Shown here: positions 21,327-31,159 of the stretch, one piece after another
How the letters are laid out: each line of letters opens with the position of its first letter
Position numbering within the stretch: position 1 is the first letter of the stretch
Source: Diatrype stigma
Lineage: Eukaryota > Ascomycota > Sordariomycetes > Xylariales > Diatrypaceae
Reading direction: 5' to 3'
Assembly (NCBI GenBank): GCA_022225965.2
Contig: JAKJXP020000037.1
Coordinates: 62,001-126,000 of the forward strand
Length of the DNA: 64,000 bases
The notes under the pieces: generated by a model
Told to the model about the DNA's origin: nothing
The model's database searches: none
Seen by the model: only the letters and a program-made list of their open reading frames with translations
Program-made: the position numbers and the translations under genes

Positions 21327-21654
21327 TATAATAAGGGCTTATAAAACTTAAAACGTATAAAACAAATTAGCTTATAATTTTATATGGTTCTTTAGGAACG
21401 TATTAAAGAGCTAAGATTTAAGAAACGTCGAAAGGAATTTAACGGAATATTTATATACAGCAATTTGTAAATACGTATTAATACGTATCCTTTATTTCCA
21501 GTTTCCGCGGCTTCCGCTGTTATAATCCCAATGGTTATATTAAGCAGAAATGCATTCCAATACTTCTTATAGCAAGGGATAAGATATATTCCAATATATC
21601 CTGCAGTTGGTAATAACTACAGGTATTATTGGTCCGGAATACCCCCGTATGACA
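21327..21654 (-). repeat. Right LTR, 328 bp (5' LTR of the minus-strand element)
   Basis: It pairs gaplessly with 14,230-14,557. Here the inner (left) part is heavily mutated while the outer right half keeps G and C, a mirror image of the other LTR. Confidence 0.85.
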
Positions 21655-21659
21655 CCAGG
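21655..21659. repeat. Target-site duplication, right copy (LTR element)
   Basis: CCAGG, identical to 14,225-14,229. Confidence 0.85.
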
Positions 21660-21881
21660 TTAATCCTTTTGAGAAAAGAACGGAATGCAGTGTAACAGAT
21701 AATACAACCTTTGCCTTAGTCAGCTTGTTCAACTTGACTCGGGTCTCACGATGATGCTGATTTTCAATCAAGATGGTTCATATATCCAGCGAGTCACTTA
21801 ATACGGAGTACCCTTAATACGTACTTCCTACATAGCTTCTAGGACCCAAGAACGCTGCTCAATGACACCCACTGTCCATTC

Positions 21882-24413
21882 TTACCACACAATCGCACCT
21901 CTCACATACCCCCTTTCAACAAGTTCCCGAACATTCCTTCTCAAGCACCTCATCGTATACCAATCCAGCCTGCGCTCCGAGCCCAGCACATCAACAATTG
22001 CATCGTAATCCAGGGGCTCGAATTGCCGAGAGCATTTTTGCAAAAGACGCCGCAGCACCGCGGCCCGGCATCTGGGATCCCGCACTGCTGCATCCACGGT
22101 CAAGGCGAGCAGCGACTGGCGCGCGATATTGACGTCGAGGGCAAGGCTGTTAGTCTTGATATTAGCTCTGCCAGCACTCTTCTGGCTCTGGCCATCCCTC
22201 TTCAACCCCTGGATGATGTCCGCGTACATGCTCCTGAGTTCCGCAAGCATCCAGGGAGGATCCTCGGGATGCACTACCACCGTTGTTGCCTGCTGCAGCT
22301 GCGGTAGTCTGAGTCCACCATCGCCGCCGCTGGTGATGACGACGCGGCCCCCGACCGAAGACGCTAGCACCTCCGGTGTCCACCCGTAGCTAAAGGGGTT
22401 GAAGTCGCGCACGAGCCAGCGGGGGAGGGCCTCGTTGCCGAGAGACCGCGGCACGGCGCGGACGCCGTCCCAGCCGACGAGGCCGCGCACCTCGCCGGTT
22501 TCCCTGCAGACGAGGACATGGCGGAGCTGCAGGTCCGGGTGCGCGAGGACAAACGGCTGGGTCTCGTCCTCTTGGTGGCTATGGCCCTCACTCTCACCCT
22601 CACCCCCGCCTTTGTCATTGTGCTGGTTGGAGGATGGGGAGGCGGCGTCGGCGTCGGCGTAGCGTGGCTCCCGAATCATCCCGATCAGCAATCTGAGCAG
22701 CGCATCTACGCCCGCCGCGGCCTCCGTCTCGGGCGGATACCGGTCCAGCAGCGCCGTGTACGCGTCGCGGGGTTCGTCGTGGGGCCAGACGGCGGTGTAG
22801 AGAGGGGTGCGTTCGATTCCGGAGCCATCGCTCTCCTCGTCGTCGTCGTCGCTTTCATAACCCTCGTCAACATCAACACGAACATCGTCGTCACCCCTAT
22901 CGCCATCACGGATATCCTCGTCATTTCCGCCACCATCAAAATGTACATTACCGCCACCACCACGAGCAAACCACCGACCCAGCATAGCCTGCACATCGAG
23001 GTGGCGCGCCGGCGCCGCGATCTGGGTCAGCAGGCGCCAGTCGGCGGCCGCCTCGTCGACGACGGGGGCGCCGCCCTGCCGCATCGCGCCGGCGGCGGAG
23101 AGCCGGAGCATCGCGCGCGCGAGGCTCTCGAGGACGCGGCGCCGGCGCAGTCGGATGTGCTCGGCGCTGTAGGACGTCGTCGTCGACATCGTCGCTTTTC
23201 CCATCTCTCTTCTATCTCTGGAACCTGTGCCTGTGCCTGTACCTGCAAACCAGTACTCGTCGAGCCGCACGCCCTCGACAAACTCCATGATGAGGTACGG
23301 CGCGTGTATGGTGTTGTGCGCGCCGGGGTCGGCTTGGATGGGCAGTGGGGCGGGAAATCTTCGTCCCCTGCCCCTGCGTCTAGTCTTTGTGGGTTTTTTC
23401 TCCTTATTATCACTGTTATTATCATCATCACTATCGTCACCATCACCTAACCCCAGCGTCCCCAGCATGCGCAGCGTGAGCGCCTCGCCCCGCAGCGCGT
23501 CGGCACCCAGCTCGTCCCACGTGTCCGGTGTCCCGGCGACTGGGACCTTGACGATCCAGCGCGTCGTCGCAGCTGTTTCGTTGTTTCGGTTGCTTTCGGT
23601 GCAAATGCGGACGGGCCAGAGGACGTGTGCGGCTCCCAGAATCGGATCTTCGACTTCCAAGAGCGGGGCCGCGAGAGGAGGTGACCCGGGCCCGCCGCGG
23701 CGCTCTTCGAAGACCTGCAGGCATAGCGCGGCGATCGCATCTCGGTCCACCTGTGCGAGGATGGCCGCGAAGTCGTGGTGCCGCTTGCGCCTTTCCTCGC
23801 GGTCCGAACTTGGTCCGCCGTGGTCACCGGAGGAGGGGATGCGGGAGTGCGAGGGCAGCACGTCGTGGAGGGCGTCGCGCAGCGAGGGTAAAACTGTGGG
23901 TTTCCTTTTCTTTTGCTTGAATTTGTTCTCTTTCCCCCCCTTCTTTGCCTTCTCTGTTCTCCGCATCTTCCGCTCTTTCCATTCTTCGAGGGGATGTGGT
24001 GATAGTGTCTGTATTTTCGTCTCCTTCATTTCATCACTCACTGGCACGGAATCCGTGTTCCTCCAAGCATTTTTCAGCAGCCCCAGCATCCGATTACTAC
24101 CATCCGCGACCCACGACACCAACGCGACCCTGCCGTGAGCGAGGAATGTCCTCAGGTGCTTGAGTGCCCCGCCTAGCTTCAGCAGCCGCCTGGCATCGAA
24201 TCCGCCCACGAGGTCGACGTCAGAGGTTAAGCTGTGGAAGCGCCACGACAGGCCGAGAATGAAGGCGAGGTCATCATCCCACGGTTTGTCCTTTTCGTTT
24301 CTATTCCTGTTCTCCCAAGCGGCGAGCTCGAAGCGTCGCTCGCGCCGAGCCTGGGAGACGTATTCTTCCCCGATAAGGGGGGACAGTATGTCCCTCGGTA
24401 TGAAGGACGGCAT
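21882..24413 (-). CDS. Aminoglycoside-phosphotransferase (APH)-like domain protein, 843 aa, active site altered
   Basis: The single exon encodes a protein of the large fungal APH/choline-kinase-like family. Around residues 260-330 is the N-lobe (RWIVKVPVAGTPDTWDELGA, with Lys in the strand position, then a Glu-containing helix). PYLIMEFVEGVRLDEYW is the hinge. HPDLQLRHVLV (about 620-632) is the catalytic loop and LVGWDGVRAVPRSLG (about 643-657) follows, then LVRDFNPFSYGW. Intact relatives read HxDxxxxN and 'IDWD'. Here the Asn is His and the first Asp is Gly, so metal-dependent phosphotransfer is doubtful. Low-complexity insertions (Lys-rich near 140-180, Asp/Asn/Gly/Ser-rich near 320-350 and 480-560) lengthen it beyond the usual 450-550 residues. 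The stop codon lies only 223 bp from the retrotransposon. Substrate unknown; family members are annotated broadly and none of the known specificities can be inferred. Confidence 0.75.
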   Translation of the reverse strand: MPSFIPRDILSPLIGEEYVSQARRERRFELAAWENRNRNEKDKPWDDDLAFILGLSWRFHSLTSDVDLVGGFDARRLLKLGGALKHLRTFLAHGRVALVSWVADGSNRMLGLLKNAWRNTDSVPVSDEMKETKIQTLSPHPLEEWKERKMRRTEKAKKGGKENKFKQKKRKPTVLPSLRDALHDVLPSHSRIPSSGDHGGPSSDREERRKRHHDFAAILAQVDRDAIAALCLQVFEERRGGPGSPPLAAPLLEVEDPILGAAHVLWPVRICTESNRNNETAATTRWIVKVPVAGTPDTWDELGADALRGEALTLRMLGTLGLGDGDDSDDDNNSDNKEKKPTKTRRRGRGRRFPAPLPIQADPGAHNTIHAPYLIMEFVEGVRLDEYWFAGTGTGTGSRDRREMGKATMSTTTSYSAEHIRLRRRRVLESLARAMLRLSAAGAMRQGGAPVVDEAAADWRLLTQIAAPARHLDVQAMLGRWFARGGGGNVHFDGGGNDEDIRDGDRGDDDVRVDVDEGYESDDDDEESDGSGIERTPLYTAVWPHDEPRDAYTALLDRYPPETEAAAGVDALLRLLIGMIREPRYADADAASPSSNQHNDKGGGEGESEGHSHQEDETQPFVLAHPDLQLRHVLVCRETGEVRGLVGWDGVRAVPRSLGNEALPRWLVRDFNPFSYGWTPEVLASSVGGRVVITSGGDGGLRLPQLQQATTVVVHPEDPPWMLAELRSMYADIIQGLKRDGQSQKSAGRANIKTNSLALDVNIARQSLLALTVDAAVRDPRCRAAVLRRLLQKCSRQFEPLDYDAIVDVLGSERRLDWYTMRCLRRNVRELVERGYVRGAIVW

Positions 24414-25193
24414 GTTTTGTTTTTGACATTAGGCACCTCTCAATTATCGGGTTCCTCAGGGGGAAAGGGGGTTGGGCGTGCGTGCATGTGTGCGCCTCAG
24501 CCAGTCATCATTCGTGATGTATATCCTGATGCCTTCTCCAAGGTCACGAAAATGTAGCTATGAGAGTTTCAATTTAACAAAGCCATGATGCATCTCAGGT
24601 CGACAAACCTTTTTTAGACAAAGGGGAGCTAATATATAATGTCGAGGTGAAGTATACATAGGACCATTGTGGACCATGCTAAATCCGGATATCTTTCTGG
24701 GGAGGAACTCGCTATTGTCTCTTGTTAGTTATATGTCTACCTTTAATAGTTATACGTTGGGAGATGAGGAATTGCTCGTAGGGGGTGGGCAACATCCCGA
24801 GTTCTCTACTGCATCCAATTACTCTACGTCCTGCAACAATCAGATAGCATAAGTTTTCCAAGAGGGAAGCCAGTATAGAAACTTGGTATCAAAGGTATTT
24901 CTAATGCATCTGTTCGACAGTACAGTATAGTATCATATGCAAGGGAGCCGAGCCAGCCAGTAACCGCCGTTGAACCACTCACTACCCTAACCCAATGCAT
25001 ATTACAGTATTCAGTAGACAGCAGACAACACCACTCTAATGATAACATAAACAAGAAACACACATACCTTGCTACTACCAAAAACGCCATTCTATACCCG
25101 CAAAGGTCGTTAATACATGTATATCGGCCTACGATACAACGGCCGCGCATTAACAAAGAAAACTACAACAACAGTCCGAGGGGTCCCCTTGGT
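24414..25193. other. Intergenic, no gene seen
   Basis: It lies between two minus-strand genes: the promoter of the APH-like gene at its left end and the 3' region of the phosphatase gene at its right. No ORF or RNA gene is recognisable. Confidence 0.5.
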
Positions 25194-26885
25194 TTAAAAG
25201 AAGCCAGGCGTGTGGTACAACCAAACGCCCAATCCGACGACGAGCACCGTCGCGAACAACGCGATGGCGGGCCGCGACTGTGACACCAGCATGGACCAGC
25301 CGAGGACGCGCTCCCACTCCTTGACGACGGCGCGGTGGTGCCAGGAGTTGGTGTCGATGGGGAACGGCAGTCTGACGCGGGGGTCGACGACGAGGTTCTG
25401 CCCGTTCCCGTTCCCACCATCCCCTTCGCTATTGTTGTTGCTGCCGCTGCGCACCAGCTCGGCCTCGATCGCGGCCGAGGAAGGCGCGAGCTCGGTGGGC
25501 TCGAGGGCGGGGACGGCGACCCGTAGGTAAACGGCCCTGTGGTCGCTCGTGCGCACGGCGGGGAGCGCGTCGTAGGCGATAATGTCCATCGACGATGATG
25601 GTGACGTCTTGGTCGATGAGGAGGCGACCCCCTCTTTTGCCCACCATGGTATGTCGAGATAGAGCACGCGGTCGCACCAGCCGGGCCAACGGTGGATCGC
25701 CCATTCCCAATCAACATCCTCGTCCTCGACATCTTGTAGCTGCTGCTCTTCGCCATCACCTTGTCTGGCGGCAGCAGAAACAGTAGACCCATCTCTAGCC
25801 TCCGTACTGCCGGGCTTCTGCTTCTTAGGCGATACCTTCAACTTGTAAGTGGGCGGGAATTTGATCGCGGCCTCGGTCAGGCCGTGCAGGGTCCGGCCGG
25901 CCTCCTTCTCGGCCGTAAGCTGGTCGAGGGGCAGGAAGCGGGCGTAGTGGTCGGGGCTGTCCGGGTCGAGGCTCGGAAACACGGCGCCCGACCCGGGTGA
26001 GGTCGTCGAGATGCGGTAGTTGAGATCCCCCGAGACGAACAGATGCGTCCCCGGCTTGTAGATGCTGAGGTCGTGCAGCGCGCTCTTTTGCGCCTCGTCC
26101 CGGTCCCGTTCGAGGAGGTCGTGGGCCTCCTCCCCTTCCGCGCCGCCGCCCCGCGCAGAGGGCGGCGGTAATATGTACTTCTTGGGGTCCTCGAACACCA
26201 GGCCCGAGACGATCGATTCCCAGTTCCTATTTCTCGTTTCGAGATTCCACTCCATGGCCTGCAGGTGTGTGCTCACGAAGGTCATTTCCGTTGCCCTGCT
26301 GGTTTGGCCATCTGAGTCGTTGTCCTTGCCCTCCGTGGTGTACATGAACCGCAGCCCGACCGCTCCTTTGTTGGCCATGCTGCCCGCGCCGAAGCCGAGT
26401 TCTGTCGTTCGAATATTGTGGAGTGCGGTCGGATCGCGGGCTAAGAGCATGATACCAGTCATGCCTACATTGCGTACGGTCGCTAATTTGTAGGGGCTGC
26501 GATCTTCACTGGGGACGGGCTCGACTTCTCCTTCCTCCTGTCGGGCGACAAGGAACTTGGCGGCGGCGAGGTTCACAGCTGATTCGTAGCGTTGGAAGTA
26601 AGGTTGTAAAACGTAGGAGCCTACAAAGGCTTTCGCGAGCGGTGCCATCTCCTGGAGGGAGCTGCATGGCCATGATGAGCTCGGTTAGATCCAGTGCCAA
26701 CACATAAGGTAAATATTAAAATAGAAGGAGACTTACATGACGACCAACTCAGGCAGACTTGTCGCATTGTTGCCGAACGCATTGTATAGGTGGTTTGCGA
26801 TAACCGGAGTATTAATTGGTGCTTTGCCAGCGTTGAAGGTTAGGACAAAGGTATCGATGGTTGGAAGTGGTGATGGCTGAGCCAT
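25194..26885 (-). CDS. Inositol-polyphosphate 5-phosphatase, tail-anchored (Inp54-like), 538 aa
   Basis: Two exons, 26,885-26,737 and 26,661-25,194. The 75-bp intron has a GTAAGT donor and a CAG acceptor, and joins VVI to SLQEM in frame. Exon 1 gives the first strand (TFVLTFNAGKAP). The catalytic motifs follow in order: GSMANKGAVGLRF (143-155), THLQAMEWN (181-189), FVSGDLNYRI (about 258-267; Asp and Asn of the active site), FPPTYK (318-323), WCDRVLY (378-384) and SDHRAVY (422-428). This is the complete 5-phosphatase set that removes the 5-phosphate of PI(4,5)P2. The last 30 residues contain one hydrophobic helix (IALFATVLVVGLGVWLY) and then the end. This matches the ER tail anchor of yeast Inp54 and not a synaptojanin. 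An acidic insertion near 350-365 and a Ser/Gly linker before the anchor are extra. Divergent from the gene at 27,993. Confidence 0.9.
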
Positions 26886-27992
26886 CGTGTCGTTGTATGG
26901 TCGTGGGTGAGTATAGGAGACGAGCTGGTATATATGAGGTCGCAGCTGTATTCTATTGTATGCAGTGTTGTTCTATGATGCCTGTCGAGTTACCTGATCC
27001 GTACAAATCCTGTACGAACTGCATACATCATCACCTGCAACACAAATGCAGGTCGTGGTGGTGATTGGGAATTGACTTTCGGATCGTTACAGACCAGGTC
27101 CGCTTCGGGCGATGACCTGCAGTAATAGTGGCGCGCGATAGTGGATCAGAGACAAGGGGCTCTCTCGCTATAACTGGCGGGTGTTGACGCTGGGGCTGGC
27201 TGGGGTGGGAGTTGGAGTTAGAGTTGGTGTTCCTTGGTAACCCCAATAGCCGAACTATTGGTGTTGGTTCTCAATTCTTTGACAGTTGCAACCCACGAAT
27301 TCCAACTTGCACCACTTTAGGTTGTGTTTCTAACAGCATCTGATCTCGAATTCCAGTCATTATCGAGTACGCATAGGAGGAGTCTCCGTTATTTATATTG
27401 AGCCAAACCTAGCACGCACCAGGCAGACGCGGAGGGCGGCGAAGTTGGCTCGAGTCACCTTTCACGCGTCAGCTGTTCTGAGCCTCAGCTGCGCACACCA
27501 ACCGACGGAGAAGGTTAGGAACTATCCCTGTGACCTTTTAGCACTTCTACAAAAGCACAGCCCCCTGGTCTTGAGGCTAGAGGCCATCGTGTTATTCCAG
27601 TTCATGTCAGTGATTTATGCACTTCACAACTTACGCCCAATTTTATAAGAGTAGGTAAACGACTTGGGCGCCCATAGGTGTGATGAAGACAGACATACGG
27701 ATGTAGGTTTATACTACTTACATGTATGTAGGCAACTACGCAAGTGGCTCTAGCATATGGCACTAACACCGACTCGTACCTAGCGGAAGCACAACCGTAC
27801 ATACAGTAGGTAACGGGCACTGTGTTTTACCTGCAGCCAGTCTTACTGCACCTTATCGTTATCAGTTCAATTAAATTTCCAGTCACCACCATCTGCAGCA
27901 TCGTCGCGAGCATTATCGCCTGCACCTCTGTCAAAAGTCTCCGTTTTGCTTTCCAGCTTCTTGTTCCCGGCCTGCCAGCGCCGCCAGTCAAA
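26886..27992. other. Divergent intergenic region
   Basis: About 1.1 kb separate the two start codons, so both promoters lie here. I see no ORF worth calling. The in-frame upstream Met codons before 27,993 (from 27,822) would add a 57-residue hydrophobic leader and are more likely 5' untranslated sequence. Confidence 0.5.
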
Positions 27993-28822
27993 ATGGCATT
28001 ACGCCTGCTACGTGGTTTGGGCTTGCGAACCATTCGCCCATCATCATTATCATGTGCAACCCCCGCACCCCCCGCGCCGAGCCCGAGAACGCTCAATGGC
28101 ATGCTCCCGACGACAACGCTCCACGTGACGCCGGCAAGCGTCAGGATGCGAAGTGAAAGTAGGGAGGCACTTCTGAGGGAGAAGGTGGAGGCCAAACTCA
28201 GGAAGAGGATGAAGAACAAATTTGATAAAGGGGAAGACCTATTCGACCCGGATACAGAAGAAGGCGCGAAGGTGCTCGCCAAAGAAATGAAAAAGTACGT
28301 AGGCAGCCACTCCCCAAATTACTTGTATTTTACTTCCTTTCGGAGGGGCCATCACTTCTCAGTCCCCGAGATGACTGGCGCGGAATGTGCTGCTCAAGTA
28401 CCCCTTCGTCTTTTTCTGTAGCAGCTTGTGGAGTCATGAAACTACTAGCAGCTTCACCACTAACACCGAAGGTTATCAGATATGACATCAAGCGAAACAG
28501 CTCAGATGACGCCAAAAGGAGGCGTCGGGTAAAGAAGAAGCTAGAAAATAAGAAGAATAGAGAAGAAGCGGCATTACAGAGAAAAGAAACAGAAAAGTCC
28601 TCGCCTCTGCTCGAGCAAATGCAAAAGGAGGGGGATATGGATGTGGACCAGTTCAAACAATTGATGGGCCAACTGGATGGAAAGACGCCATATCGAGGCG
28701 CAGAGGAGGCGTGGGATGAGAATGAGGATGAGGATGAAGAGGATGAATACGAGTCAGATGATGAAGAAAAATCAGGGGATAAAGAAGACTGGGATAGATG
28801 GGATAAAAACGGACGACGATAA
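27993..28822 (+). CDS. Hypothetical highly charged protein, 214 aa, probably mitochondrial leader
   Basis: Exons 27,993-28,294 and 28,480-28,822. The 185-bp intron has a GTACGT donor, a CTAAC branch point at 28,459-28,463 and a CAG acceptor, and keeps frame across KEMKK/YDIKRN. A nearer TAG acceptor at 28,419 would shift the frame. The start has a good context (GTCAAAATGGC). The first 30 residues (MALRLLRGLGLRTIRPSSLS) are Arg/Leu/Ser-rich with no acidic residue, as in mitochondrial presequences. The rest is charged helices (REALLREKVEAKLRKRMKNK), a Lys/Arg cluster near 110-130 and a very acidic C-terminus (Glu/Asp 175-205) ending DRWDKNGRR. I do not recognise the family. The charge layout suggests binding to RNA or a ribonucleoprotein, which is inference. 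Confidence 0.65.
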
Positions 28823-29461
28823 CGCGGGGCAAGCCCACTCGAGAGATAGGTGGCCTGCCATCCAGTATCCCCTCTTATGTACATCAACTAATGAATAACA
28901 AGTCCCGAGTGTATGAATAAGAATGGAGAGACATATACTATATTTTGTTGTGACATGCCATCGCATAGCCGGCAAATACGATTTCGTTTGACTCGATAAC
29001 CAAACTCCTTGAACATTTGAAATTATTTGTCATTCCCCTCACGACTTGGGTAAATAACGATGTGTATCCTGTGATCCGTAAATACATTCTAAGGCTGATG
29101 TTTCCTGATCCGGAGAAGCGCAACCACCTACAGGGAAATACGGGAACTACAACAAATGGAATACCCTTGCCCTCTATACAAGTCGGTAATGCATGGGTGA
29201 CGACGGTATTCGAGCCTATGGCTACCTGCTGAGCCTTCCATCCCTACAACGTGGCAAGTTCAGTACCGAAGTAGTACTCTTGAAGCCGCAGGCATAAGAC
29301 CAATAGGAAACTAAATAGAGCCCAGTGCACTATTAAGCTTTGCATCAAACCAAGAATTGGATGTATTAGAGCATATTACCGTTCCCAAAATGTGGTTAAT
29401 CTGCAATGTAGAGTATAGTCGTCGGCAAAGTCGGAAAGGAATGAAACGTTTTTCCAGTCCC
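28823..29461. other. Intergenic between convergent genes
   Basis: This stretch holds the 3' regions of the genes on both sides. No ORF or structural RNA is recognised. Confidence 0.5.
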
Positions 29462-30577
29462 TCACCGAACGCCATTGACCGCCGCAGGAGCAGCGCTACC
29501 AGCGTCATTGCCTCCCAGTTCCGCAGGCATCAGGACCCAATCCCTAACGCCACCCTTCCAGTCACTAGTCCGTATATCCTTGATATGGACCAAGATGACA
29601 CGAACGTCGTCACCGGAGACGAAGGGCTCGCGGTTTTCGTTACCGCCTGCCCCGTCTCCTTCACCTCCCCCATTTTCTCGCTGCGGCCGTTGGTTCGAGA
29701 AAGGATTGCTGGTGTCCGAGTCGACGAACGTGTTGTTCTCTAGATGCTGGTCCCGGTAGAAGCGCTCCTCGCCGGACCCGCGCTCGACGAGCTGGGCCGT
29801 CCCGTTGATCGTCGCGCTGATGCTCGACACGGCGCTCGTGTTGAGGTTCGCGAGCAGCATCGCCAGGCTCGAGCGGTGCTCCGGGCCCGGCGACCCGCCG
29901 GAGGGTCGCCGGCCTTGCGTTGGCGGGCGGTGGGATACCCCTATATGTATTGCATGCACACAGTGAGTAGGGGTTTCTAGATTGGGTCTGTATGCTATAC
30001 TGATATACTATCGCCCTGAATTAGGTACCCCAGGAAGATACTGGGACCCAGAGCATAAGGTCCAATGGTATGAGGAAAGAAAGGGGGGCGCCCGTACAGT
30101 CATGCACCAGAAGTGAAACGTTGGGATTGGCCACCAGGTTGTTGGTCTTCTTCGAAGCGGGATTCGTTGTCATGACGATGACGGGCGCGGACGAGTACGG
30201 CGACGATGGGAGGTAGGTGTAGTTCATGAGTGCAACGTGCGGCTGGTTATCGGTACATGTCGCGAGGTGAAGCTACAATGTATGTACATATCCGCGGTTT
30301 TCTCTTGTCAGCGAGCGAGCGGTCAGGCAGGCGGGAGAGAGCTCAATTGAGGTCCACACGACGACGGCTAAAAACGTACGAAACGGGCGTTCTCCAGACA
30401 TTGCACGACCTCGGGCGGGAGCGAGGCGACAACCTGCTTGTGCGTGTCGCCTGCTGAGGCTTCGTAGTTGAGCGATATCTGATCCATTGTTGCTCCTCCT
30501 CTGAAGCCCTTTGCTAGGGAAGTGGTAGCTGTCACTGATATGGGCGCCGGTAGTGTCTTGTGTTGTGTGTCTTCCAA
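29462..30577 (-). CDS. Pyridoxamine 5'-phosphate oxidase-like flavoprotein (split barrel), 283 aa
   Basis: Three exons: 30,577-30,380, 30,272-30,098 and 29,940-29,462. Donors are GTACGT and GTACGG, acceptors TAG and TAG, and both joins keep frame (ENARF/LHLATCT; LLVHD-W/VSHRPP). The product follows the FMN-binding split-barrel family of yeast YPR172W/YLR456W: LPPEVVQCLENARFLHLAT, PHVALMNYTYLP, VIVMTTNPASKKTNNL, then NPNVSLLVHDW. The C-terminal RFYRDQHLENN...VILVHIKDIRTSDW supplies the second half of the barrel. These proteins bind flavin, but their substrate is not established. A 30-residue Gly/Glu/Asn-rich insertion (about 200-230) interrupts the C-terminal half. The start at 30,577 gives about 50 residues before the barrel; an internal Met (MDQISL) is possible. 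Divergent from mccA with 582 bp between start codons. Confidence 0.85.
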
Positions 30578-31159
30578 GGTTGCGTCGTCTGAGGTTGAGG
30601 TTGAGGTTGAAGTTGTATGGTTGAACCTAATGCAAGTGGGCTGGTGGGATGGATAGTGGGGTAGCTACCGTAGCTGCGTAGGTTGTAGGTGGTTTGACGC
30701 CGATCCGCGGGACAAGCCTATGACGTTACTGCAGGGTCCCAGGCAGCCCAGGGTCCCTAGAACACTTGCCTGTAGTAAGTAGTAGGAGCTTGGGCCATAC
30801 GAAGTATTGTATTATACATTATACATACAATACATAGCTGTATGTACTAATCCATATAATTGCGGATATGCTAGCGGCTTTCAACGGGATCTCCGCTTAT
30901 ACTCGGCTTACCCCAGACTTTCACCCCGGTGGAATGCGGTCTTGGCGGTCAACCTGCTGCTGCCCCAAGCTCTCACATCCACATCGTGGCAGTTGCGTAG
31001 GCTGCTTGACTTACACCTTTCTTTTTCCTTTCTTTTTTCTCTAGACAAAATGCAGACCTCTTCTGAAGGTCTCATTTCGAAGTTCAATTGCGGTAAATGA
31101 ATACATGACACATATATAACAGGTCAAAGAGATTGAATCGAAGTAAACCCATCACCATC
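30578..31159. promoter_or_regulatory. Shared divergent promoter region
   Basis: These 582 bp separate two start codons and should hold both promoters. A short GAGGTT-type repeat lies near 30,589-30,613. A pyrimidine-rich stretch at about 31,015-31,045 precedes mccA, as is usual near fungal transcription starts. I see no identifiable operator. Confidence 0.4.

Larger units (their letters stand above)
14230..21654 (-). mobile_element. Ty3/gypsy LTR retrotransposon, RIP-degraded, 7,425 bp
   Basis: Two co-linear 328-bp LTRs with TGT...ACA ends and a 5-bp target duplication define the element. On the minus strand the coding order is reverse transcriptase (about 17.45-17.0 kb), RNase H region (about 16.5 kb), then integrase (about 16.1-15.0 kb). 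This is the Ty3/gypsy order, with a gag region expected between 18 and 21.3 kb. I cannot read gag motifs through the damage. The whole interior is AT-rich with CpA/TpG nearly absent and CpG retained. No frame longer than about 80 codons survives. A purine run next to the left LTR fits the polypurine tract expected for this orientation. Confidence 0.85.

Noticed and set aside
22023..24426. Several long ORFs (up to 310 codons) on both strands over the APH-like gene
   Set aside because: They are overlapping frames of a GC-rich coding region. Only the minus-strand 843-codon frame shows family motifs.
27822..27992. N-terminal extension of the gene at 27,993 from an upstream in-frame ATG
   Set aside because: The ATG at 27,993 has better context and yields a mitochondrial-type leader. 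The extension is hydrophobic and unrelated in style.
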